A stretch of 64,000 nt of DNA from Deltaproteobacteria bacterium (GTDB taxonomy: Bacteria > Bdellovibrionota > FAC87 > UBA2466), in contig JACPWY010000034.1 in the NCBI GenBank assembly GCA_016196825.1, positions 1 through 64,000 on the forward strand, written 5' to 3'. Below are positions 26,072 to 34,377 of the stretch, in pieces. How positions within the stretch are numbered: position 1 is the first letter of the stretch; each line of letters begins with the position of its first letter. The notes beneath the pieces are model-generated. The model made no database searches. It was not told the DNA's origin and saw only the letters and a list, made by a program, of their open reading frames with translations. A program made the position numbers and the translations under genes.

Positions 26072-26297
26072 GTCTCTCCCCTTGTCTTACTCTTGAACTA
26101 ACGCTCGCTCATCTGTAAGCCAAGAGTATTCTCATTAGTATTTTAGTTAATAGATATGCACTTCATTTACGTAAAAAAGAATCTGTAATTTCAATGTATT
26201 GATTATGGTCTTTCCAATCGGTGTCGGAACTGTCTTGGGAGTGCGGTGACGATTCTTGTGGATCGTGTCAATGGTTTGTCCTATTTTGCACCTCCAT

Positions 26298-27794
26298 ATG
26301 CATAAGAGAATTGAGCGGCAATCTGACTGGAGGATTGATCGAAGATCGTATTCCGATTGGCTCGGTGAACGGGCGTCGCTCTTTCCGTCGCAGTTGCGCC
26401 TGGACAGGCCCAACGTCCGTTCCGCGGTCTTTTTGGCATTGCTCGAGGCACAGGACCAACCGATGACCTATCGGGATATTGGTCGGTGTCTCGCGCGCAA
26501 ACGGGTGACCGGGGCCCCTGAGGGGGTGGGCTCTGTGCCGGTGATGACGCTCCGTGTGGCGGTTTCGGAACTCTCTCACCGGTTGAATCGCGCTCCCGGA
26601 TTTCGGCTCAAGACCCTCAAGATCGGTCGCGAGGCCAGGTTCCAGCTCCAACTGGATCGCGCACGTACGGCGTCGTTTCTCGGCGTGGGCGCCAATGCTC
26701 CTCGCCTGGATCCGCAGATCAATGATCCGCGCGCAATCGCGGAAACTCTGGTGAGAGATGGGGGGGGGTTGCCCTTTTCGAGCCTTTACAGCACCTACCG
26801 CGCGGCTTCGTGGTGGCTCAGCATTTCGACGAAGACCGCGCTCGAAAAGCGGAACTACGAGGCCGGTTCGATCAAGGCCTATGGGATCCGTGAACACCTT
26901 TCGCAAAGCGCGAACCATGTTTTCTTTGCAGCACTCGCGCCCGGTGAGGGATTGGGGGAGGTCTCGATCCTGGAGCAGCTCCTGCGACCGAAATACGGGA
27001 GTCCCGTGAAGGTGCACTACTGGGCTCTCGATACGAGTGAGATCTTGATGATGAGCCACTATCAGCTTCTCACCCACACCTTCGCCGATGAAATCTCTCG
27101 AGGAGATCTGACGATCACTCCAATGACCGGTGACCTCTATCGGATTCAGGAATATTTGACGTCGGTGCCTGTTCTCGCGCAGGCGCGCACGCGCTGCCAG
27201 TCCACTCTTGTCACCTTCCTCGGGAATTGCCTGGGCAACAATGAGGGGAAGGAATGGGATTTCTTCAAGATGGTAGACGCAGCCTTCCCGCGTCCTCAAC
27301 CACTGGCGATCCTGGTGGGTGTTTCGTGCGAACGTACGCAGGACAAAGGTGAGGTGGTGCCCGAAAACTATACGCTCGACCCGTTTTTCACCGAGGTCCC
27401 TCGCTACCTTCTGCAGGATCTCAAGCTGCTGGAATCCAGGAATGATCGCGATGAGTGCATCGAGAGCAGCGAATTTATCTTTGATAAGAGTGATCTCCAG
27501 TACCGGGCCTTGGTGCCCGGAGAGCGATACTCAACTCCCAACGGAGTGTGCGGGTCGGTGTATCGATTTCACTATAGTTTGAGGCACCGTTTGGCGCTCA
27601 AAGGGGGGGCGCAATCGGTGGCTAAGGGGACTCCCATCCTGCTGTACTCGATTATCAAGTATGACCTCGACAGCCTGCTGCGTTTCATTAAGGCGCGCGG
27701 TTTTGCCGTGAAGGCACCGCCCGAATATCCGATCCAAAGGATTTCCGAGGGAAATGAAGAGTTTCGTTATGCCACGTTCGCTGTATTGAGGTAG
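26298..27794 (+). CDS. Winged-helix domain fused to an EgtD-like methyltransferase
   Basis: From ATG 26298 (an alternative ATG lies at 26271) the protein has 498 residues. Residues 41-118 fit an OmpR-type winged helix: AVFLALLEAQ, a YRDIG helix, VMTLRVAVSELSHRLN as recognition-helix region, and a wing ending ARFQLQ. Residues 160-498 match the histidine-specific methyltransferase fold (EgtD, Methyltransf_33): the opening YEAGSIKAYGI, the SAM loop ALAPGEGLGE (212-221), ALDTSE (243-248), MTGDLY, TFLGNCLGNN (306-315) and the C-terminal strand YATFAVLR. EgtD trimethylates histidine in ergothioneine synthesis; here the acceptor is unknown and EgtB is not nearby. A DNA-binding and methyltransferase fusion is unusual. 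Twelve bases downstream lies a membrane-protein gene in the same operon. Confidence 0.72.
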   Translation: MHKRIERQSDWRIDRRSYSDWLGERASLFPSQLRLDRPNVRSAVFLALLEAQDQPMTYRDIGRCLARKRVTGAPEGVGSVPVMTLRVAVSELSHRLNRAPGFRLKTLKIGREARFQLQLDRARTASFLGVGANAPRLDPQINDPRAIAETLVRDGGGLPFSSLYSTYRAASWWLSISTKTALEKRNYEAGSIKAYGIREHLSQSANHVFFAALAPGEGLGEVSILEQLLRPKYGSPVKVHYWALDTSEILMMSHYQLLTHTFADEISRGDLTITPMTGDLYRIQEYLTSVPVLAQARTRCQSTLVTFLGNCLGNNEGKEWDFFKMVDAAFPRPQPLAILVGVSCERTQDKGEVVPENYTLDPFFTEVPRYLLQDLKLLESRNDRDECIESSEFIFDKSDLQYRALVPGERYSTPNGVCGSVYRFHYSLRHRLALKGGAQSVAKGTPILLYSIIKYDLDSLLRFIKARGFAVKAPPEYPIQRISEGNEEFRYATFAVLR

Positions 27795-27806
27795 GAGAGG
27801 GAGTCC

Positions 27807-28964
27807 ATGGAAAACACGCGACTGTCACAACTGAAATCGCAATCACTCGTTTTGGGGAACCTCTTTGGGGGGCTCGGATCGGGTGCCGTGGTGGCGAAGG
27901 GGTTGATTCCTGAGAATTTTCCGCCGAGTACGGACAGTATTTTGGCCTATCTGATCGGAAGCGCGCTCTCGTTGGCCGCGATTCTGGGCGCGCGCCGGCA
28001 CATTACGCAGGTTGGGAAGTTTCTCTCAGTCGCCAACGTCGTGGTTGTGATTGCGATGCTCTTTGTTTATCGCCACCCCGGGGCGTGGACTCCTTGGCTC
28101 TTCTTCACTCTTTTTGCGACCCATTTTGCGCTGGTGTTTGTGCCGCGCACCTTTCGGACTGACTTAGCTTCAACCGAGGCTTCGGGTTCATTGAGTCTTG
28201 TCGAACTAGGATACTCGATTGGTACCACCGTGGGGTTGACTCTTTGGGAGAGAATCGGGGTCTCCTTCGCTCACGCGCTGGCGTTTTCTGGTGTGTGTTA
28301 CGCGGTGGCGGCACTGTGTGATTCACTCCATTCGGGAAAGAGCAGCTCTCAGGAAGAGTCCTCGAGCGGTTCACTTGCGCCGAGCCACCCACTCTTGCCC
28401 ATGGCCATGCTTTTGCTCGTGGCCCTCACGCTGGGCATTCAGATCTCCGTTCAGATGATCTCAAAGCATTTGGCGTCTACGATTCCGCTGGCCGCGTTTG
28501 AGGTCGGCGTGACGCTAGCGCCGATCGTGCTTTTGTCTCTCAAGGGATCTCTCGTCTGTGGGACTGGCCAGTGCCTGGGAATGATGAGGTGTTCACTGGA
28601 TCGACTTGGTGTCTCTCTTCCTCTGGGTGTCGTGGTGGGGATGGCTTTGGGGCTTTCGGGCCTCGGCGCGCTCTATCCAGCGTGGGCCTCAGTGAGCACT
28701 TTCTTTGCGGCCTACCTGTACGAGACCCTGGCACTGATGATCTTTGGTTGGATGGGGCGACAGGGTGGGACGGGCAACGTGGCGATGACATTTGGGGTCA
28801 TGGCGGTGTCGGCGATGGCGCTGTACGGTGCATTTCTTCACATGGGCTCGGGCATTGATTTCATTCTGGTGAGCTTTGTGGTGTCAGCGATTGTGTCCGG
28901 CGGTGCGATCGTGTTTAAGCAGCCTTCTTTTTCTTTCCGGGTTCAAGAGAAGTCAGGAGCTTGA
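27807..28964 (+). CDS. Multi-spanning membrane protein, MFS-like
   Basis: A 385-residue polytopic inner-membrane protein with about ten to twelve hydrophobic segments and few polar loops. One charged central loop (DSLHSGKSSSQEESSSGSL, around 170-190) divides it into two halves, as in transporters of the MFS kind. The N-terminus reads LSQLKSQSLVLGNLFGGLGSGAVVAKG. No family signature was recognised with certainty. The start has a strong purine-rich ribosome site (GGAGAGGGAG) and follows the winged-helix/methyltransferase fusion gene by 12 bases, so both are co-expressed. An exporter or importer for the methylated product or its precursor is the simplest hypothesis. Confidence 0.75.
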   Translation: MENTRLSQLKSQSLVLGNLFGGLGSGAVVAKGLIPENFPPSTDSILAYLIGSALSLAAILGARRHITQVGKFLSVANVVVVIAMLFVYRHPGAWTPWLFFTLFATHFALVFVPRTFRTDLASTEASGSLSLVELGYSIGTTVGLTLWERIGVSFAHALAFSGVCYAVAALCDSLHSGKSSSQEESSSGSLAPSHPLLPMAMLLLVALTLGIQISVQMISKHLASTIPLAAFEVGVTLAPIVLLSLKGSLVCGTGQCLGMMRCSLDRLGVSLPLGVVVGMALGLSGLGALYPAWASVSTFFAAYLYETLALMIFGWMGRQGGTGNVAMTFGVMAVSAMALYGAFLHMGSGIDFILVSFVVSAIVSGGAIVFKQPSFSFRVQEKSGA

Positions 28965-28994
28965 GACCGCTTTCGGGGCAGTAGCGTTTCGCTG

Positions 28995-29609
28995 TTAGGC
29001 GGAAAAGGGGGAGGTCTTGCGGCAGCGGACGATGGAGGTGTCTGAGAAGCCGCGGGAGCGGGTGGCTTTGAAGACCAGGCCCTCGATGTAGACCAATTTG
29101 GAACGGAGAATCTTGAGACACGTGGGAAGATCGGTGAGAAGAGGGAGCACGCTCACTGACGGAGAGATGAAGGATCGGGGGAGCAGGGCAAAGCGCTCGG
29201 GGAAGGTCTTTGCGCGCAGAAGGACGCCGTCTTTTTTAAGGATGTCGAACACAAAGAGTTTTTTCGAGGGCTTGAGCCATTCGGCGTCGAGCACGTTGTA
29301 GCCTATTAACGGGCTAAAGATTCGACGGAGCTCCTTCACCATCGGTTCGGGCATTGCTATTGAGTGGCTGCGCCCCTGTCTCGTGAAAATGAGGATTGGC
29401 AGCGATTGATCAGCCGGAACATGAATTTGCGCGCGGTGGCCATGGATTTTTGTCTGCCCGACCCAACCTAAATCCAGAATGCGTGTGATGGCCTCTTCGG
29501 TCGGCGAGATCTCCGACTTGGGGTGCATCGCTCGGATAAAGTTGGAGGGCGAGACTCTCATAGGTCGCGTGAAGATCGTCTCAGCCAGAATACTGCGGGG
29601 GTCGAGCAT
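28995..29609 (-). CDS. Minimal nucleotidyltransferase (DNA/RNA ligase adenylation domain)
   Basis: A 204-residue protein with the ordered motifs of the covalent nucleotidyltransferase fold shared by ATP-dependent DNA ligases, RNA ligases and capping enzymes. Motif I is KIHG (Lys54, the likely AMP acceptor; DNA ligases have KxDG, T4 Rnl2-type RNA ligases have a KxHG-like form). Next come FTRQGRSHS, motif III in LDAEWL, motif IIIa LFVFDILKKDGV, motif IV EGLVFK (176-181) and motif V VRCRK (194-198). There is no OB-fold domain after motif V, so the protein is only the adenylation core. It could seal nicks with a partner, or be an RNA ligase. About 2 kb away on the same strand lies a LigD-like protein that lacks exactly this domain. 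Confidence 0.78.
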   Translation of the reverse strand: MLDPRSILAETIFTRPMRVSPSNFIRAMHPKSEISPTEEAITRILDLGWVGQTKIHGHRAQIHVPADQSLPILIFTRQGRSHSIAMPEPMVKELRRIFSPLIGYNVLDAEWLKPSKKLFVFDILKKDGVLLRAKTFPERFALLPRSFISPSVSVLPLLTDLPTCLKILRSKLVYIEGLVFKATRSRGFSDTSIVRCRKTSPFSA

Positions 29610-29650
29610 TCCGGAAAAGATAGGCTGGTCTTAAGGCCGTTGCCAAGCAC

Positions 29651-30277
29651 TCACCTAATGTAGTTGCGGATTTTGAGGGTCTGGATGAGCTCACGGAGCT
29701 CCTCGGGAGTCTTGGCAAATTTCTTGGCCACTTCGACGGCCCCGGGGCGTGCTTTCATGAGCATGGGTTTGAAGAGGCTCTCGCGCACGTCTTGGGGCAG
29801 GGATTCGAGTGCTTCGACGATCGCGTCATAGTTAGCCTCGAAGACCGCGCTGTCGAAACGGATGCTCGCTAGATCTCGCATGATGAGGGTGTCGGCGGCC
29901 TTTTCGCCCCAGCGCTCTTTGAAATTTTCGACGTCCTCATCGGTGAGGCCGGCGCTGGCGTCCATGACAACGTAGGTGACCATGCTTTGTTCGCCCAGGA
30001 TCTTGAACGATTTGTTCTTGCCCTTAAGGGCGCGCTCTGAGAATTCGCCCAGTGCGAAATCGTTGATGGCGTCTTTTTGCACCGTGGCCTCGCCCTCGAA
30101 ATGCTTGAACTGCTCCTGGGCGTCGCGGAAGGCATCGATGGCTTCGGCTATATCGGTGGGTGGCGTGATGGTGTCACCAATGTCCTGATCGGGCTCGCGC
30201 GTTTTTCGGGTCTTGAAGAATGCTCCTGTGGTGGGCTTCGGGGGAGCGGCGGTCTTCTTGGTCTTCAATTTTGGCAT
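29651..30277 (-). CDS. Hypothetical protein, charged helical
   Basis: Starting at ATG 30277, which has AGGAG ten bases upstream, the protein has 208 residues (the frame stays open to 30412). The first 40 residues are a basic, low-complexity, probably disordered tail (KLKTKKTAAPPKP). The rest is strongly acidic and helical, with segments such as DAFRDAQEQFKHFEGEATVQ, and a C-terminal KKFAKTPEELRELIQTLKIRNYIR-type helix pair. There is no signal peptide, so it is cytosolic. No family recognised. It precedes the minimal nucleotidyltransferase gene on the same strand by 41 bases, so the two may be co-transcribed. A basic tail with an acidic body would fit a nucleic-acid or protein-complex component, but that is conjecture. 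Confidence 0.65.
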   Translation of the reverse strand: MPKLKTKKTAAPPKPTTGAFFKTRKTREPDQDIGDTITPPTDIAEAIDAFRDAQEQFKHFEGEATVQKDAINDFALGEFSERALKGKNKSFKILGEQSMVTYVVMDASAGLTDEDVENFKERWGEKAADTLIMRDLASIRFDSAVFEANYDAIVEALESLPQDVRESLFKPMLMKARPGAVEVAKKFAKTPEELRELIQTLKIRNYIR

Positions 30278-30363
30278 GGAAGAACTCCTGCTTAAGATCC
30301 ATCGGTTTTTTGAAGGGAACGGTTGAGAGGATTTGACGCTAATAGTAAAACTCGTTGCGTCAC

Positions 30364-30382
30364 GCGGGGGTACATCCCCCGC
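30364..30382. terminator. Hairpin downstream of the AAA/DUF4143 gene
   Basis: A perfect 7-bp stem GCGGGGG/CCCCCGC with a 5-base loop (TACAT), extendable by CAC/GTG with one bulge. It sits about 45 bases beyond the stop of the minus-strand ATPase gene. There is no T-tract, so it may be a processing or rho-assisted end. Confidence 0.4.
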
Positions 30383-30424
30383 TGTGCACCGTGCAGGAAA
30401 GGACGATCGCACACTATATCGAAG

Positions 30425-31645
30425 CTAAAACAACGCTGTCTGCACAGGAAGAACTCCGACCCGATCGCTCAAGGCTTCGCAGGTCGTTCCCGCTCGAGTC
30501 AGAAACAAAACCTTCGAGTGGTTATACGTTTTAAGAAAACTGTCCGCCGACCGCTTCAGCGATAGGTTGATGTCCCGTCTGGACTCGATGGAAACGATGC
30601 CCAATATTCCCTGGCGGGTGCGTATACCCAGGGGGATCTGTGATCCGCCGCGGGTTCTAAAATGAAAATAGTCCGCGTGTTCTCCCAAACGATACCCGAA
30701 TTGAGCCCGAGCGTTTCGATAGATAAGGGTGATCCAATCGGCATCGTCCACGTTCATTGTTGAAGTGAAATGTGAACGTTCGATCTGGTCCTCAAACCAG
30801 AACAGGTCTCCTTGATAGTCGCCTTCGACGGGAATCCGTCGAACCAAGAATACCGACTCCAGGGCATGCAATAGGTGATGCTGGGCTGTCTCCGCAATGC
30901 GAACGTTCTTCCGCAAGGTTCCAGGGCGAACGATTTGCAATGGAGACGATGCCAACGCCGAACAGTATTCATGAATGCGCTGGTAGGGCAGACTTGTTCT
31001 GTAAACCAATCGCAAGTCCCGATCGAGAATGGTCTCAAGGATATCCCGAAGCAAGGCGGCCTGGGAGTTCCGGTTGCGAATGTGGAAAAGTGCCGGAAGT
31101 CCTCCGTTTTGAAGAAAACTATTGATGGTCTTGGTCCGTTGTTTCATGGCGGAGACCTGACCGTCAGCGATGACGACCAAGCTCTCAATCGTTGAAGCGC
31201 CTATCGCCTTGAAGAGAAAAGAACTGTTTGGTTCGCCAGTGAGCTCCGTCAAAACAAACGGATACATTTCTAGGTTTGAGATTCTGCCGGTCAGAGATTC
31301 ACGAATGGCTTTACGGCTCGTAAACCTGACGGAACCGCTCAGAATAAAGCGCCCCGGAATCGAACTGGTGCCCACTCGCACCTTCAGTGCGGGGAATAGT
31401 CCCGGGACAAGCTGGCATTCATCGATTCCCGACCGTCGAGCCTTGAGGGATGCCACGAAAGCCTTGGGCGAAAGTTGAGCGCTCCTGAAACTATCCTCAT
31501 CGTCCAGCGTGACGAATTCGTCTGCAACCCGTTCTAGAAAGGTTGTCTTGCCCACCTGTCGGTGACCCAAAATTCCCACAATCCTGGCTTGGCGGATGAG
31601 CTTGTCAAATGGCTCCTGCAGATGACGTCGGCGGAGGTGTGGCAT
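30425..31645 (-). CDS. AAA (AAA_14) ATPase with DUF4143 domain
   Basis: A 406-residue protein of the widespread AAA_14/DUF4143 type. The P-loop is GHRQVGKTT (27-35), the Walker B region reads IDECQLVPGLFPALK as in the family (normally IDEIQ..P.L), and SGSVRF corresponds to the sensor-1 strand (usually GSS..L). The C-terminal half has the DUF4143 pattern, including the FLQNGGLPALF segment and the late nuclease-like strand (FHFRTRGG..IPLGIRTRQGILGIVSIESRRDI). The molecular role of this family is not settled; it is often found in mobile or defence neighbourhoods. Start ATG 31645 is preferred over 31693. The neighbours are DNA-end processing enzymes, which may be relevant. Confidence 0.88.
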   Translation of the reverse strand: MPHLRRRHLQEPFDKLIRQARIVGILGHRQVGKTTFLERVADEFVTLDDEDSFRSAQLSPKAFVASLKARRSGIDECQLVPGLFPALKVRVGTSSIPGRFILSGSVRFTSRKAIRESLTGRISNLEMYPFVLTELTGEPNSSFLFKAIGASTIESLVVIADGQVSAMKQRTKTINSFLQNGGLPALFHIRNRNSQAALLRDILETILDRDLRLVYRTSLPYQRIHEYCSALASSPLQIVRPGTLRKNVRIAETAQHHLLHALESVFLVRRIPVEGDYQGDLFWFEDQIERSHFTSTMNVDDADWITLIYRNARAQFGYRLGEHADYFHFRTRGGSQIPLGIRTRQGILGIVSIESRRDINLSLKRSADSFLKTYNHSKVLFLTRAGTTCEALSDRVGVLPVQTALF

Positions 31646-31715
31646 GGAACTCAAGAATAGCAGAGAATATGCATTGAATGCAAATTCACTCATATTGTGC
31701 AGTAATCCTCAGAAT

Positions 31716-33638
31716 CTATTTGTGATTGGGAGACGCGTTCAAGGCAATGCTGGCATGGTCGCTCGTGGTCGTGAGCCCTTCGATCGAGCGGGCATAGGCG
31801 TGCCACGCACCCAGCTCATTCGAATACGCCGACTCGAGACGATCGATTCTGTCGATTCGATGCCGAGCGGTTATTCTTTGGGAAAGGGCCATCGTGAGCT
31901 GCATAGCTCCCAGCAGAGCGACTATCCCGACGGCAATGAAGATGGGAATGAATCCGCGGTTCATCGAGAGTTTGCTCGAATTGGGGGAAAGTCGTAACAA
32001 TCGCTTCAGGCAGGCTTTGAGATCCACGCGGGTTGTTAGAGTGGGCTTCCAAAGATCGCCGGTGCGTTTGAGGCGCGCCTGGGTGGTCTGGATGGTGAAT
32101 GTGTCGAGCTTCAGTGTAGGTTTGACCTCGGACCATTTGAGCGGCGTAGAGACCGTGGCTCCGGGGCGGGGGCGCACACAATAGGGAGCCGCGAGCGTCT
32201 GGCCTCGGCGATTTTGGAGAAAATCGAGGTAGATCTTGTGGCGGCGCTTGGCGGGATCGCGGACTATGCTGGTGAAGGCGGGGAGCTTGGTGTTGACGAG
32301 GCGGCAAATATGCTCGGCGAAGAGGCGGCCCGTGTCGTAGTCGAAGCGACCTTGCGTCGGAATGCAGATGTGCAGGCCGCTTGCGCCGGAGGTTTTGCAG
32401 AAACTGGTGGCCTTGATCTGATCCAGGATCTTCTTCACAGAAAGAGCGGCTGCGATGATCTCCTTCATGGAGTTGCCGTCGGGATCGAGATCGATGACGA
32501 CGAGGTCCGGACGCTCGAGGTGCTGGCGTCGGGAGAGCCAGGGGTTGAGCTCAATGCAGCCGAGATTGATCAGGTAAAGGAGCGACCAGCGATCCTGGCA
32601 CAGGAGATAGTTGATGGTGCGCCCTGAGGAGTCCGAGAGGACGCGGCAGGTCTTCACCCGGCGCGGGTGAAAGCTCGTGATGTCTTTGTGGAAGAAACCC
32701 TGGTCGCGGATGCCGTGCGGCTGACGGTGCATCGATTGCGGGCGATCGATGAGATAGGGGAGGATCGTGTCGGCGATGGAGTCGTAGTAATCGATTATGT
32801 TTTCCTTAGTGTAGCCATCGTCAGGGAAATAGACTTTGGAAGGGTGGGTGATGGGCGGGCGATCGGTGGTGAGCGAGGGAGCAAGCGGTCGGCGGACAAC
32901 CACCTCGCGCCCCAGTCGTTCGCGGGCGGCTTGGGCGCGGGCTCGAAGGTCCGAGGAGTTTGGTCGTTCGGCGGGCTTGGGGCTGTTGCGGCCGATGGCC
33001 TGCTCCTTGCGAGCGCCGACGCGTTTTGAAGTCCAGATCTCGCCCTTTTTTTCCGCCTGGGCCGTGATCTGATCCATCGTTCGACCCGTCTTCACCGAGA
33101 GATTCTCTTTGAGGACATCGCGACGGGTGGCCTCGCCATCAAATTTTTTGATGAGGAGCCAGCCGTTTGGTGGTGCTCCTTTTTTCTTCAGGCGAATGAG
33201 AGCGAATTCGCCTCGCAGTTTTTCTCCTTCCAGAACAAAGGTCAGGTGGCCCTTCTCAAGGCCGGCCTTCAAAGCCTTCTCGCTGTCGGGGCGCCCGGTC
33301 GAGCCCCGTTCCACGTATGTTCCTCGATCCCACAACATCACCGTGCCCGCCCCGTAGTTACCCTTGGGTATTACGCCCTCGAAGCGTCCATATTCGATGG
33401 GGTGATCCTCTACCATCACAGCAAAGCGCGGGTCGCTTGAGGTGAGGGTGGGTCCCTTCGGCACTGCCCAGCTCTTGAGGGTGCCAGCTATCTCAAGTCG
33501 AAAGTCGTAGTGGGTGCGGGAGGCATCGTGTTTTTGGATAACGAACTTGAGGTGGCCTTTTCGGGAACTGGTTTTGCGAGCAGGCGGCTCCGGCGTTTTG
33601 TGAAACTTGCGCTTGCGTTGAAAGAGCTTGAGACTCAC
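31716..33638 (-). CDS. ligD: LigD-like protein: phosphoesterase and polymerase domains, no ligase, membrane tail
   Basis: LigD proteins work with Ku in non-homologous end joining. This 640-residue protein begins with the 3'-phosphoesterase domain (about 25-180: LKFVIQKHDASRTHYDFRLE, VEDHPIEYGRFEGVIPKGNYG). A variable basic linker follows, then the primase-type polymerase domain (about 262-545: ATP-site RPQSMHR, the metal motif VIDLDPD, KTSGASGLH and YLDFLQN). The ligase domain that usually lies between them is absent. After the polymerase domain the same frame continues, with no stop, into a transmembrane helix (GFIPIFIAVGIVALLGAMQLTM) and a short helical tail of about 50 residues. The tail starts with an in-frame ATG (31964), so it could be a separate small protein made from an internal start. 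No Ku gene is seen in the window. Confidence 0.88.
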   Translation of the reverse strand: MSLKLFQRKRKFHKTPEPPARKTSSRKGHLKFVIQKHDASRTHYDFRLEIAGTLKSWAVPKGPTLTSSDPRFAVMVEDHPIEYGRFEGVIPKGNYGAGTVMLWDRGTYVERGSTGRPDSEKALKAGLEKGHLTFVLEGEKLRGEFALIRLKKKGAPPNGWLLIKKFDGEATRRDVLKENLSVKTGRTMDQITAQAEKKGEIWTSKRVGARKEQAIGRNSPKPAERPNSSDLRARAQAARERLGREVVVRRPLAPSLTTDRPPITHPSKVYFPDDGYTKENIIDYYDSIADTILPYLIDRPQSMHRQPHGIRDQGFFHKDITSFHPRRVKTCRVLSDSSGRTINYLLCQDRWSLLYLINLGCIELNPWLSRRQHLERPDLVVIDLDPDGNSMKEIIAAALSVKKILDQIKATSFCKTSGASGLHICIPTQGRFDYDTGRLFAEHICRLVNTKLPAFTSIVRDPAKRRHKIYLDFLQNRRGQTLAAPYCVRPRPGATVSTPLKWSEVKPTLKLDTFTIQTTQARLKRTGDLWKPTLTTRVDLKACLKRLLRLSPNSSKLSMNRGFIPIFIAVGIVALLGAMQLTMALSQRITARHRIDRIDRLESAYSNELGAWHAYARSIEGLTTTSDHASIALNASPNHK

Positions 33639-33774
33639 GCGGACTATTCTACCGTCGGTCCTTCTCGTTGTACGTCCAAATCTGGATGGGGAGGTTTGCT
33701 GCTGTTCAAGTTGTCACGGGGCGACGTGTCCGCGCAGAGCCTGGGGGGTAGCCTTTCCCATTCGGGAGGATGGC

Positions 33775-34170
33775 ATGAGAAATCTTGTTCTCATTGTGGT
33801 GTTGGCGTGTGCGCAAGGAATGGCTGCCTCGGGTGGGTACTCCTGTGAATTGAAGGCTCGGCATAACTTGATGGAGGCGTTTGAGATTGGGCGGGCGGAG
33901 TGGTCGCCGGAGAGGCCGCTGGAGATGCGTCTTCAGAACTTTCGGATGCGGTTTCAAACTGTGGGAGCGAGTGGGGCGGAGCAGTTGGCGATGTGGCTGG
34001 GGACGCAGACCAAAGAGCACTCCGCGGTGACGCTGGCACCGCTCGGCCAGCAAAACGTGTATCTCAATTTTGTCGATGAGGAGCGTTTTGCGGTGGCGGA
34101 GTGTCGGCGAATGCCTGAGGCGCTGGTTTTGTGCCCGCTGCTCGGGTTCCAGCGTTTTGTTTATGGTTGA
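33775..34170 (+). CDS. Small exported protein of unknown function
   Basis: 131 residues from ATG 33775, with GGGAGG a few bases upstream. The signal peptide is MRNLVLIVVLACAQGMAAS, then GGYSCELKAR. The mature protein is about 110 residues with three cysteines (one near its N-terminus, two near the C-terminus in VAECRRMPEALVLCPLL), which may form a disulfide in the periplasm. A stretch ERPLEMRLQNFRMRFQTVG suggests beta strands. Not recognised. Divergent from ligD with about 136 bases between starts. Confidence 0.7.
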   Translation: MRNLVLIVVLACAQGMAASGGYSCELKARHNLMEAFEIGRAEWSPERPLEMRLQNFRMRFQTVGASGAEQLAMWLGTQTKEHSAVTLAPLGQQNVYLNFVDEERFAVAECRRMPEALVLCPLLGFQRFVYG

Positions 34171-34297
34171 GCTAAGTTTCTGTCTGGGAAGCTGCGCGAA
34201 AGGTGAATACCTGGTCACCTGCTTTCGAAGTGGATTCGGCAAGAAGATCTACACAGTCGGCGATTAGCTGGCCTGTAAATTACACGCACAGACGAAT

Positions 34298-34313
34298 TGG
34301 CAGTCGCCTTGCA
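34298..34313 (+). promoter_or_regulatory. Sigma-54 (RpoN) promoter
   Basis: TGGCAG-TCGCC-TTGCA matches the -24/-12 consensus (TGGCAC-N5-TTGCW) with correct spacing: GG at 34299-34300, GC at 34311-34312. Predicted transcript start near 34323, 54 bases before the lipoprotein ATG at 34378. Nearly the same 19-base string occurs at 54643-54661 before another lipoprotein gene. Confidence 0.75.
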
Positions 34314-34377
34314 ATGTCTAGAGTCAGACATAAACCGCGGCTCGCACATCGAGCCGTATCTCTAAGGAGTGACTGCG

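Noticed and set aside
29651-30277. Ku homologue for the LigD-like protein
   Set aside because: Length (208), basic tail and sequence do not show the Ku start or core pattern.
30425-31645. Toxin-antitoxin or phage-defence system around the AAA/DUF4143 ATPase
   Set aside because: No partner gene, nuclease or repeat is next to it; the neighbours are on the same strand but not overlapping.
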